Origin: JAAKFL01 sp964629645
Lineage (GTDB): Bacteria > Chlamydiota > Chlamydiia > Chlamydiales > SLFE01
DNA: 34,409 nucleotides
NCBI GenBank assembly: GCA_964629645.1
Contig: CAZVSU010000019.1
Coordinates: forward strand, 1-34,409
Reading direction: 5' to 3'
Under the pieces are notes generated by a model that did not search any database, was not told the origin of the DNA, and saw nothing but the letters and a program-made list of their open reading frames with translations. Below are positions 7,538-15,231 of the stretch, piece by piece. The translations under genes and the position numbers were made by a program. How positions within the stretch are numbered: position 1 is the first letter of the stretch; each line of letters opens with the position of its first letter.

Positions 7538-9433
7538 ATGTCTAAATTCATTAATTATCTCATCTGTCTAATGATAAGTGGGTTCACGCTTCATGCAGTC
7601 GAGCTGACTCAAAGTGAATCGCTTATTTTATCGCGCTATTTTGAAGAGACTTTTAAAAACAGCGAGTTCGGATATGTCCTGAATCAAATGAAACCAATTT
7701 GCGCCATAGGTTTCCATACAATCGACCCACTTTATCCCGGAATCAAACGGCACCGAAGCGACGTTTTCTTAAAGGAGGGAGCCCCCCTTTGGCAGAAGCT
7801 CGGCTTGACAGATCGAGCCCATTCACCCTTTACTCATGTTGTCTGTCAAAGCGACTACGATGGAAATATGATGGGAATCCGTTTTATCCATAGCGACTTA
7901 TTGGAAGAGACTATAGACAATCACCTCCCCCTTTTTCGCTTCGCCTTAGGCCCTGCTCTTACACCTCAATCATTGAGACAAAAATTAGAAGATTCGAAGT
8001 CTTCGCTTGAAGACGTCTTGAATAAAAATAATGTGCTGATCGGGATTGCCCTCGGGTTTGGTGCAGACAATAGCCTTGTTGTCAGCAGACAGGAAAGGAT
8101 CGCCGATGAATTTTGCCCTCGAGAACATCCTCTTTTAAAGCCGGTTCTGGTCCGGATGAGCCGCGAATCAACGCCTGAGGATTTTCTCGATTCGGGCGTT
8201 GACAACCCCCGCGATTTGTTTCATTTATCCGTCCATCCCAAGGCAATTGAAAAGCCGCTGCAACCAAGTTTTGGATTCTCAACTTTAAAAGAAGAATATG
8301 AGTGGCAAAAAGAAGTGATCTCACATCCTTCTGAACAGTTGATGAAGGAAAGGCCCGTTTTCTGTTTTGGGCGGTTGAAAGAGAGCAAGGAGAGCGATAA
8401 GCTGGTTCGGAAGCTGGAATCAACGCAGAAAAAAATCCAGGAATCACTCAAAAAACCCACTTTTTTTGAAGACACAATATTTGCCATGACAGGGAAGCGC
8501 CCTAAAATAAAGAAGAAAGAATCCTCAACCCGTTTTCTTGCTTTTACAGCAAATGAAAAGAAGAGTTTTCCAGCAGCTATTGCCGCATCGATCAATTGGA
8601 TCGCTAAAGAAGAATCAGACTGTTTTTTTGAAGGCTTTATCAAGGGGATGAAAGAGGCTGACAGGAGCCTTCAAAATCAGCCACTCGACTTGAGAAAAAA
8701 AAGACACATTTTTTACGAAAAACCCGTGTATGAAAAGCTCGTTGAAGCCAAACGCAACCTCTTGGCGACCGAGACTTTTTTTCAAAATCTCGATCGCGAC
8801 TCCGAATATATCGATTTTCATTCAAAAACCCTATTTGTCAAAATACAGCGTCCCGGCAAAGGAGCACAATACAAGAATCAAAGGCATGTCAAAGTTCACT
8901 GTACCCTGACAATGGGCACGGAAGATGAACTCCTTTTAGATACACGTGCAGCGGGCATACCGAAAACGCTCGATCTCGCTGAATGCATTGACGGATTGAG
9001 AATGGGCATGTCGGGAATGAGGGTCGGCGAAGAGCGGGAAATTGTGATGCATCCGAAATGGGCCTACGGACTTTATACGATGCTGGGAAAAGCTGCCGCC
9101 GTCAAAGCGATCATCAGGCTCGTTGACATTGAATCGGATGACTCTTTTGACTTTCCCCCACCTACCCCATTAAAAATAGCGTCCGAAATTCCTGATGACG
9201 TGGAGGAAAAGTGCAAGGAGCAGCAAAGAAAGGCGGGTTATTACCGGGGCTACCAGACGTGGAGCCACTACAAGAGATGGCCCGATTACACTTTAAGCCA
9301 AGTGCTGACAGCGTTTGCTAAGATCCGCTCAGGTCAAAAGCTCAGCTATCCACCTGGCATTGATCCCCGCCGCGTGATCAACCGTCTTCATTGGAATATC
9401 TACGCGCAAGAGGATTACGAACTTTTGTACTAG
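7538..9433 (+). CDS. Large exported protein with C-terminal FKBP-type peptidyl-prolyl isomerase domain
   Basis: From the ATG at 7538 the 631-residue protein starts with a Sec signal peptide (residues 1-20 or so, MSKFINYLICLMISGFTLHA). GAGAGG ends 4 bases before this ATG. An upstream in-frame ATG at 7448 would bury the signal. An FKBP-like domain lies at about residues 440-560: a G..KGAQYKNQRHVKVHCTL strand, DTRAAGIPKTLDL, then IDGLRMGMSGMRVGEEREIVMHPKWAYG and a closing AIIRLVDIE. The roughly 400 residues before it match no family I recognise. The C-terminal 70 residues are rich in Tyr and Trp. It is probably periplasmic or surface located. Isomerase activity is plausible, not proven. Confidence 0.75.
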   Translation: MSKFINYLICLMISGFTLHAVELTQSESLILSRYFEETFKNSEFGYVLNQMKPICAIGFHTIDPLYPGIKRHRSDVFLKEGAPLWQKLGLTDRAHSPFTHVVCQSDYDGNMMGIRFIHSDLLEETIDNHLPLFRFALGPALTPQSLRQKLEDSKSSLEDVLNKNNVLIGIALGFGADNSLVVSRQERIADEFCPREHPLLKPVLVRMSRESTPEDFLDSGVDNPRDLFHLSVHPKAIEKPLQPSFGFSTLKEEYEWQKEVISHPSEQLMKERPVFCFGRLKESKESDKLVRKLESTQKKIQESLKKPTFFEDTIFAMTGKRPKIKKKESSTRFLAFTANEKKSFPAAIAASINWIAKEESDCFFEGFIKGMKEADRSLQNQPLDLRKKRHIFYEKPVYEKLVEAKRNLLATETFFQNLDRDSEYIDFHSKTLFVKIQRPGKGAQYKNQRHVKVHCTLTMGTEDELLLDTRAAGIPKTLDLAECIDGLRMGMSGMRVGEEREIVMHPKWAYGLYTMLGKAAAVKAIIRLVDIESDDSFDFPPPTPLKIASEIPDDVEEKCKEQQRKAGYYRGYQTWSHYKRWPDYTLSQVLTAFAKIRSGQKLSYPPGIDPRRVINRLHWNIYAQEDYELLY

Positions 9434-9436
9434 TAC

Positions 9437-10243
9437 TTACTTCACCCGCTTAAGCATCCGATTTTTCAGATACTTGGCGGCCAGAGACGATGGGATGACG
9501 TATTGAAGGAGAAACTTGGAGAGCCGGTACTTCCAGCTAAAGGCATGCACCGGTTTTTTTGATAGAATCTGTCGCCAGATTTCCCCGGCGGCAAATTCGG
9601 GCGTCATTTTCTTTTCTCCCGATGATTGACTCCGTCCTCCGGATGCACGCGAGGAAAAGTTTGTTTCGACCATCCCCGGACAGGAGGCCAGAACATGGAT
9701 CCCTTTCTCTTTCAGTTCGGCGTCAAGAGCAACAGAGTAGGCATTCACAAATGACTTTGAGGCGGCGTAAGCGGCAAATCCGGGGAAAGGGACAAATCCT
9801 GCGACGGAAGAGATATTCATGATCACTCCTTTCTGCCCCGTTTCCAGCATGGACTTTGCCGCTTCGACAGTCAGCTCCACCACTGCGTTCACATCCAGTT
9901 CGATCATCTCCAGCTGCGGATCCACTCCAATCTTTGTCGCCAAGCCGTAGAGCCCGCTTCCCGCATTGTTCACCACAAGGTCGGGGGTCAGTTCACGGAT
10001 TTTTTGCACAATTTTTTTCCGCTCCTCCCGATTGGTCAGATCGGCGGGATAGACGACCACGTTCACATGCTGTCTCAGCTCATCGGCAAGATGAGAAAGG
10101 TTCATTTTATTCCGTCCCGTGATGATAAGATGAATCCCCTTCCTAGCAAGGAGGCGGCAAACCGCTTTTCCGATTCCTGAACTGGCCCCCGTGACAAGGG
10201 CGAGCCTGAAAGGGCCTTGGGAACGTATGGATTTTTGGGTCAT
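9437..10243 (-). CDS. Short-chain dehydrogenase/reductase (SDR)
   Basis: NAD(P)-dependent oxidoreductase of unknown substrate. The cofactor motif TGASSGIG (residues 19-26), the NNAG motif (about 92-95) and the catalytic set Ser145, Tyr159 and Lys163 (YAASK) are intact. At 268 residues it has the classical SDR length. It resembles the DltE/YqjQ-like group acting on lipids or sugars, but this is a guess. It converges on the FKBP gene with only 3 bases between stops, and lies 6 bases downstream of the HD-domain membrane protein, so it is probably co-transcribed with that gene. Confidence 0.88.
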   Translation of the reverse strand: MTQKSIRSQGPFRLALVTGASSGIGKAVCRLLARKGIHLIITGRNKMNLSHLADELRQHVNVVVYPADLTNREERKKIVQKIRELTPDLVVNNAGSGLYGLATKIGVDPQLEMIELDVNAVVELTVEAAKSMLETGQKGVIMNISSVAGFVPFPGFAAYAASKSFVNAYSVALDAELKEKGIHVLASCPGMVETNFSSRASGGRSQSSGEKKMTPEFAAGEIWRQILSKKPVHAFSWKYRLSKFLLQYVIPSSLAAKYLKNRMLKRVK

Positions 10244-10249
10244 GAGGCC

Positions 10250-12394
10250 TCAAGTTTTCTTTTCGCGTTTCGGGTATTTGATTCGGGAATGAAGCCCGGC
10301 AACAAGAGTTTGCACCATCGTTTTTTTCACGATGCTGAGCTCCTCAAAAGTCAAGAGGCACTCGTCAAGCTGACCGTCGTCCGCTTTTTCGCGTACGATC
10401 TGGTTGATCAGCTTTGTTAGATTTTTTTCGTTGATTTCATCGAGCGATCTGGATGCGGCTTCGAAGCTGTCGGCAATCATAATGATGGCAGACTCTTTTG
10501 TTCTCGGCTTGGGCCCCGCATATCGGAACTGGGCCTGGTCGACAAGGGACGCGTCGCCCCCGACCTGATCGAGCGCTTTTCGATAAAAAAAGTAGACAAG
10601 CTGGGTCCCGTGGTGCTCTTTGATAACGTCGATAAATTGTTCCGGGAGGTTGGCTTTTCTTGCCATCGACACCCCCTCGCTGACATGTGCCATAATCGTC
10701 TGCGCGGATTCCAAAGGTGTCAGAAGTTGATGGACATTCATTTCCCCTTCCTGATTTTCGGTAAAGAAGTGAGGCGTCACCATTTTTCCGATATCGTGAT
10801 AAAGGGAAGAGACCCGGCAAAAGAGGCCGTTGGCTTTAATGCTCACTGCGGCTGTTTCCGCTATGTTGCACACCATCAAGGTGTGTTGATAGGTGCCCGG
10901 TGCTTCAAAGGAAAGGCGTTTCAAAAGATCGTGATTGGGATCCATGTATTCCATCAGCGTCATGTCGCTCATCACATGGAACGCGCTTTCAAGAAGCGGC
11001 AGCAGCCCAAACACGAGCATCATCGTGAGCAGCATAAAGAGAGCGGAGCTGACCAGATCATAAATCACAGCCCAGCTCCAAAGGGTGTTTGCGTACATGT
11101 GAATCGCGATTAAAACCACGACTGCGCCGAGCCAAGCTTTTAAGCAGACAATGAAGATTTCTTTTCTCCGGCGAAGAGATTGCGTGCTCAAAATTGCGAT
11201 CAAAGACGCGACTAAATTAATGATCATGAATCCGCCGTAATCAAACGACAGCGTCATTGTAAAAATGACAATCAAAAGGCCCGTTACAAATGTCGCGAGC
11301 GACGCATTGATGAGGTTGCACATCAAAATCGCTGCAAACGGCACAAAAAGCGGATAGCGCACCAAGTCGAGCAAATTGCTTGGCGAGGTGAGCAGAAAGT
11401 ACTCGAGTCCTTTAGCGAGAGCGAGATTTAAGATCACAACCGTCACGATCAGGCAGAGCTTGCGGTTGGAGTGGTAGAGAACGGGATAGTTCATTTTGAC
11501 AAAGGCAGCGCATATGCCCGTCACAAGCAAGGTGAGGATGACACTGCCCAAAAGCGTTTCGGGGTGCCACAAATTGCGCTTTTCACCGAGAACCTTTTTC
11601 ATCGCCTGCATCATCGCAAGATGACGCTGCGTCACCTTATCGCCGATGTTGATGATGCGGCTTCCCGACGCGACTCGGGTCACCTTGTCGGGAACCGCAG
11701 ATTGGATTTTCGAGCGGAGCTCATTTTGCGCCGGTATGTCTTCATCGAGCTTCCAAGACTTTTCTTTAAAGTACGCAATGACCACATCGACAATATCAGG
11801 AGACAAATTTTCATCCGAGAGGTGATCCCGCCTTAGCTTAGACCAAATTTGCCGAGGCAAAGGAGAATCGACTTCGCTGTCCATGGGGGTATAGATCTGA
11901 TAGTGGCTGTCTTCGAATTTGGCATCGCGTATTTTCCTCAGCGTCCGCGGGTCTGTCAGCCTCAGCTGAGTCGCATTCTTTTGCAATCTGTCGAGCACGA
12001 CAGAAATTTCATCAAAATTGACGTCCTGAAATTGCTCTCTTAAATTTTGATCGCGGACCAAAAGATTTTCAAAATCAAGGCGACGCCGGTTGACCTCATT
12101 TTCTGTGATCTTGTAGATCTTGCCGACGTCGCGGACAGCCTCTTGCCTTAGGATCAGCGTCGCCTCGTTGTCGACAAACTCGAAATCAACTTGCGCGACG
12201 ACGTATTTGGGGGAGCGGCTATTAAGCTCAAGGACTTCGATTCTGACTTCGCGAAAATGAAAAAAAAGAAAGAGGCTTAAAGCGAAAGCAAGTCCTATTA
12301 AAAGGCGAATACTGACACTTTTGTCAAAAAAACCCTGCTCACCGGAAAACCTTAACTCGCTATCATTTAAGTTGGAGCTACTTCTATCGTTCAT
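10250..12394 (-). CDS. PgpH/YqfF-type membrane HD-domain phosphodiesterase (7TMR-HDED)
   Basis: Predicted cyclic dinucleotide (c-di-AMP type) phosphodiesterase. Layout: an N-terminal membrane helix, a long extracytoplasmic 7TMR-HDED domain to about residue 300, about seven membrane helices, then a cytoplasmic HD domain. The HD domain has GTYQHTLMVCNIAE, SSLYHDIGKM (metal-binding His-Asp) and KEHHGT, all intact. I place the start at the ATG at 12394 (714 residues). The in-frame ATG at 12493 would overlap the divergent galE start and add a Lys-rich stretch. Known members hydrolyse c-di-AMP, and Chlamydia is known to make c-di-AMP, so this gene may control its level. Substrate is inferred from family only. 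Confidence 0.85.
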   Translation of the reverse strand: MNDRSSSNLNDSELRFSGEQGFFDKSVSIRLLIGLAFALSLFLFFHFREVRIEVLELNSRSPKYVVAQVDFEFVDNEATLILRQEAVRDVGKIYKITENEVNRRRLDFENLLVRDQNLREQFQDVNFDEISVVLDRLQKNATQLRLTDPRTLRKIRDAKFEDSHYQIYTPMDSEVDSPLPRQIWSKLRRDHLSDENLSPDIVDVVIAYFKEKSWKLDEDIPAQNELRSKIQSAVPDKVTRVASGSRIINIGDKVTQRHLAMMQAMKKVLGEKRNLWHPETLLGSVILTLLVTGICAAFVKMNYPVLYHSNRKLCLIVTVVILNLALAKGLEYFLLTSPSNLLDLVRYPLFVPFAAILMCNLINASLATFVTGLLIVIFTMTLSFDYGGFMIINLVASLIAILSTQSLRRRKEIFIVCLKAWLGAVVVLIAIHMYANTLWSWAVIYDLVSSALFMLLTMMLVFGLLPLLESAFHVMSDMTLMEYMDPNHDLLKRLSFEAPGTYQHTLMVCNIAETAAVSIKANGLFCRVSSLYHDIGKMVTPHFFTENQEGEMNVHQLLTPLESAQTIMAHVSEGVSMARKANLPEQFIDVIKEHHGTQLVYFFYRKALDQVGGDASLVDQAQFRYAGPKPRTKESAIIMIADSFEAASRSLDEINEKNLTKLINQIVREKADDGQLDECLLTFEELSIVKKTMVQTLVAGLHSRIKYPKREKKT

Positions 12395-12483
12395 ACTTTC
12401 AGTTTGTCCCCTTTTAACAATTTTTATCCAGATGAACCCGTTTTTTTTCGATTTTTTCTCAGAAGTTTTGTAACATCTAGGCG

Positions 12484-13452
12484 ATGAATACAAAAGTTTT
12501 AGTGACAGGCGGAGCCGGATTCGTCGGATCTCATGTGAACAAAGCCCTTAATGATAAGGGATTTGCGACAGTGATCCTCGACGATCTGTCGAGAGGGACA
12601 AAGGAGTCGGTGATCGCAGGCACTCTCATCGAAGCCGATTTTGGCGACCAAGAGGTCTTGAGAACGATCTTCAACGATCACGAGATTTCCTCCGTCATGC
12701 ACTTTGCCGCTTTCACAGATGTCGGCGAATCGGTCGATCAGCCGCTCCTTTACATCCGAAACAACGTCGTCAAAACCATTACCTTGCTGAACACCATGCT
12801 TGAAGCCGGAGTCAAAAACTTCGTCTTTTCGTCCTCGGCGGCAGTCTATGGCATTCCCCGCTTTGGGCGCGTGACAGAGGGTGCAGAAAAAAAGCCCATC
12901 AATCCCTACGGCATGACAAAGCTTGAAGTCGAAGCGATACTCGAGCAATATGGCCGCGACTATGGTCTCCACTCCTGCTCTCTTCGCTATTTCAACGCCG
13001 CCGGCGGAGATCCCGAAGGGGTGTTAAAAAACTTTAAAAAAAAAGAAAGCAATCTGATTCCGATCGTCCTTCGCAGCCTCATCGGCAAAAAAGAGGTCAC
13101 GATTTTTGGAACCGATTACGAAACTCCCGACGGCACATGCATCCGCGATTACATCCATGTCATGGACCTTGCCGACGCTCATATCCTGGCGATGCAGACT
13201 CTTAAGGGCGTCTCCGCCTACAATTTGGGCAACGGAGCCGGCGCCAGCGTTCGCGAGGTGATCGACATGGCAGAAAAAGTGACCGGAAAAAAAGTGAAAG
13301 TCAAGGAAGGCCCCCGCCGCGCCGGCGACCCCCCCACCCTCATTGCCGACGCGACTCAAGCAAGAGAAGAGCTCAATTGGGAGCCTCAGTTCCCCGATCT
13401 CGAATCGATTGTCAAAGACGCTTGGAACTCCTACCAGTTCACAGCTGTTTAA
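12484..13452 (+). CDS. galE: UDP-glucose 4-epimerase (GalE-like)
   Basis: NAD-dependent extended SDR predicted to interconvert UDP-glucose and UDP-galactose. NAD motif TGGAGFVGSH (residues 8-17), Ser118 in SSSAAVYG, and Tyr142/Lys146 in YGMTK form an intact active site. The GalE-like segments LRYFNAAGGDPEG and GTCIRDYIHVMDLADAH are also present. At 322 residues it is slightly short but in the family range. It is divergent from the PgpH-like gene; the 89-base gap between them has long T-runs but no promoter I would defend. It could supply sugar nucleotides for surface glycans. Related epimerases with other UDP-sugar substrates cannot be excluded. Confidence 0.87.
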   Translation: MNTKVLVTGGAGFVGSHVNKALNDKGFATVILDDLSRGTKESVIAGTLIEADFGDQEVLRTIFNDHEISSVMHFAAFTDVGESVDQPLLYIRNNVVKTITLLNTMLEAGVKNFVFSSSAAVYGIPRFGRVTEGAEKKPINPYGMTKLEVEAILEQYGRDYGLHSCSLRYFNAAGGDPEGVLKNFKKKESNLIPIVLRSLIGKKEVTIFGTDYETPDGTCIRDYIHVMDLADAHILAMQTLKGVSAYNLGNGAGASVREVIDMAEKVTGKKVKVKEGPRRAGDPPTLIADATQAREELNWEPQFPDLESIVKDAWNSYQFTAV

Positions 13453-13481
13453 TATTTCAGAGTTTTGTTACCATTGAAAGC

Positions 13482-14915
13482 ATGAAATCGCCATCGGACT
13501 ACCAGGTGCTGGCAAGACGGTACCGCCCCCAGACGTTTGGGGAAATTTTAGGACAGGATGCCATTGTCCAGACCTTGAAAAACGCGATCAGCATGGGACG
13601 TCTCGCCCACGCCTATCTTTTTTCCGGCTCGAGGGGGACGGGAAAGACCACAACCGCTCGTATTTTTGCTAAGGCGCTTAACTGCCGGGATAGAAGCGGC
13701 GACGGCGAGCCCTGCAACGCCTGCACCTCATGCCGTGAGATCACCGCCGGCCGGTCCCTAGACGTTTTGGAAATTGACGGCGCCTCCCACCGCGGGATCG
13801 AAGACATCCGCCAGATCAATGACACGGCTGGCTATGCCACGTCTTCCGGCGGTTATAAAATCTATTTGATCGACGAAGTGCACATGCTCACAAAAGAGGC
13901 GTTCAACGCGCTCCTCAAAACACTCGAAGAGCCGCCCGAAAAAGTGCTCTTTTTCTTCGCCACAACCGAACCCCACAAACTCCTCCCCACAATTTTAAGC
14001 CGCTGTCAACGCTTCCACCTCAACCGCATTTCAGACGACGTCATCATTGGAAAGCTCTCTGAAATTTCCAGGGACTTGAATCTCGTTGCCCACGAAGGAG
14101 CGCTTCGGATGATCGCTCAAATGTCCGAAGGGGGCCTCCGCGATGCCGAATCGCTGTTTGACCAGGTGATCGCCTTTCACGACGGAGAGATCACCACAGA
14201 CACTGTCGCCTCTGTTCTCGGCGTCGCTTCGCACGATATTTTCTTCGCTCTCGATCAAGCAGGAAAAGAGGGCGACATCGGCAAGGCGTTTGACATCGTC
14301 GACACCGTTTTCCGCCAAGGAAAAGATCTGATCCACTTTGTCCAGAGTCTCATCGATCATTTCAGAACGCTCCTTTTGATCAAAATCGGTGGCAAAGAGG
14401 CTCCCTACCTCACGCTTTCGGAAGGAGAGGCAGGCCGGTACGAAGAGTCGGCTAAGCTCTATCGGCAAGACCAGATCATCACCATTATCGATCTTCTTTT
14501 AGAGGCGCAGGTGAAAATCCGCACTCTCCCCTCAATTAAAATTGCGCTAGAAGCCCTTCTGATGAAAATCATTCAAGTGCACCAGAGAGTGCCGGTCGAG
14601 TTTTTGGTCAAAAAACTTCATGAATTGGAGGCCAAGGCCAGTCAGGGCCCCAAAAGTTTCCGTGAAGTGGAGCCGGCAGCAGTGAAAGTCGCCCCCCCTC
14701 CAAAAGAAAAAAAAACTTCATCGACAGTGGATCCGACCCCAAACGCAAAAGAAATCCCGAAAACCGCCCAAAAGGCGCCTCCCTCCCCTCCGAAAGCAAA
14801 AACGCTTAAGCCAAAACCACAGAAAGAAACTGATAAAAAAACACAAAGCCGTTATGATACACTTATGCAGTTTGCCGCTGTTGAACTCGAAGGTCAAGTA
14901 GAAAGGAACCGTTAA
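13482..14915 (+). CDS. dnaX: DNA polymerase III subunit gamma/tau
   Basis: Clamp-loader ATPase of the replicative polymerase. It starts YQVLARRYRPQTFGEILGQ, then Walker A GSRGTGKTTTARIFAKALNC, a four-Cys zinc module (CRDRSGDGEPCNACTSC), Walker B LIDEVHML, and the sensor region TTEPHKLLPTILSRCQRF. The last 100 or so residues are Lys/Pro-rich and disordered, as in tau. The start is the ATG at 13482; an upstream extension into galE is not family-like. An A9 tract (14707-14715) sits at the junction of the ATPase/oligomerisation region and the tail and could allow slippage to a short gamma form. It lies 29 bases after galE and is followed by ybaB, its usual partner. Confidence 0.93.
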   Translation: MKSPSDYQVLARRYRPQTFGEILGQDAIVQTLKNAISMGRLAHAYLFSGSRGTGKTTTARIFAKALNCRDRSGDGEPCNACTSCREITAGRSLDVLEIDGASHRGIEDIRQINDTAGYATSSGGYKIYLIDEVHMLTKEAFNALLKTLEEPPEKVLFFFATTEPHKLLPTILSRCQRFHLNRISDDVIIGKLSEISRDLNLVAHEGALRMIAQMSEGGLRDAESLFDQVIAFHDGEITTDTVASVLGVASHDIFFALDQAGKEGDIGKAFDIVDTVFRQGKDLIHFVQSLIDHFRTLLLIKIGGKEAPYLTLSEGEAGRYEESAKLYRQDQIITIIDLLLEAQVKIRTLPSIKIALEALLMKIIQVHQRVPVEFLVKKLHELEAKASQGPKSFREVEPAAVKVAPPPKEKKTSSTVDPTPNAKEIPKTAQKAPPSPPKAKTLKPKPQKETDKKTQSRYDTLMQFAAVELEGQVERNR

Positions 14916-14916
14916 T

Positions 14917-15231
14917 ATGGGCTCAGGATACTCAAAAAAGAAAAAGCAAGCCAAAATGATGCAAGAGCAGCTAGGGCGCATGCAGGAAGAGATGAAAAAT
15001 GCCGAAGCGACCGGCAGCAGCGGAGGGGGTCTTGTCACCATCACACTGAACGGGGAACATGAAATCAAAAGTTTGACCATTAAACCCGACTGCGTCGACC
15101 CCGAAGATGTCGAAGGTTTGGAAGACCTCATCAAAGTGGCTTATTCTGAAGCCCTTAAAAAATTGAATGACAAAACACAGTCCGGCATGCCCGGAGGCCT
15201 CGGCGGCATGCTTCCCGGCATGTTCTCATAA
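14917..15231 (+). CDS. ybaB: YbaB/EbfC family nucleoid-associated protein
   Basis: Small DNA-binding protein, 104 residues. It has the family's Lys/Met/Gln-rich N-terminal helix (KKKKQAKMMQEQLGRMQEEM), the strand VTITLNGEHEIKSLTIKPD, and a C-terminal helix ending in a Gly/Met-rich tail (GMPGGLGGMLPGMF). It begins one base after the dnaX stop with an AAAGGA ribosome site, and the dnaX-ybaB pairing is conserved in many bacteria. Its stop overlaps the asnB stop on the other strand by 6 bases. Confidence 0.92.
   Translation: MGSGYSKKKKQAKMMQEQLGRMQEEMKNAEATGSSGGGLVTITLNGEHEIKSLTIKPDCVDPEDVEGLEDLIKVAYSEALKKLNDKTQSGMPGGLGGMLPGMFS

Noticed and set aside
10610..11113. 167-codon plus-strand open frame inside the HD-domain gene
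   Set aside because: Rich in His and Lys as expected for the antisense of membrane-helix codons; the minus-strand PgpH-type protein explains the region.
12395..12483. Divergent promoters between the PgpH-like gene and galE
   Set aside because: AT-rich with long T-runs, but no -35/-10 pair with acceptable spacing could be fixed for either strand.
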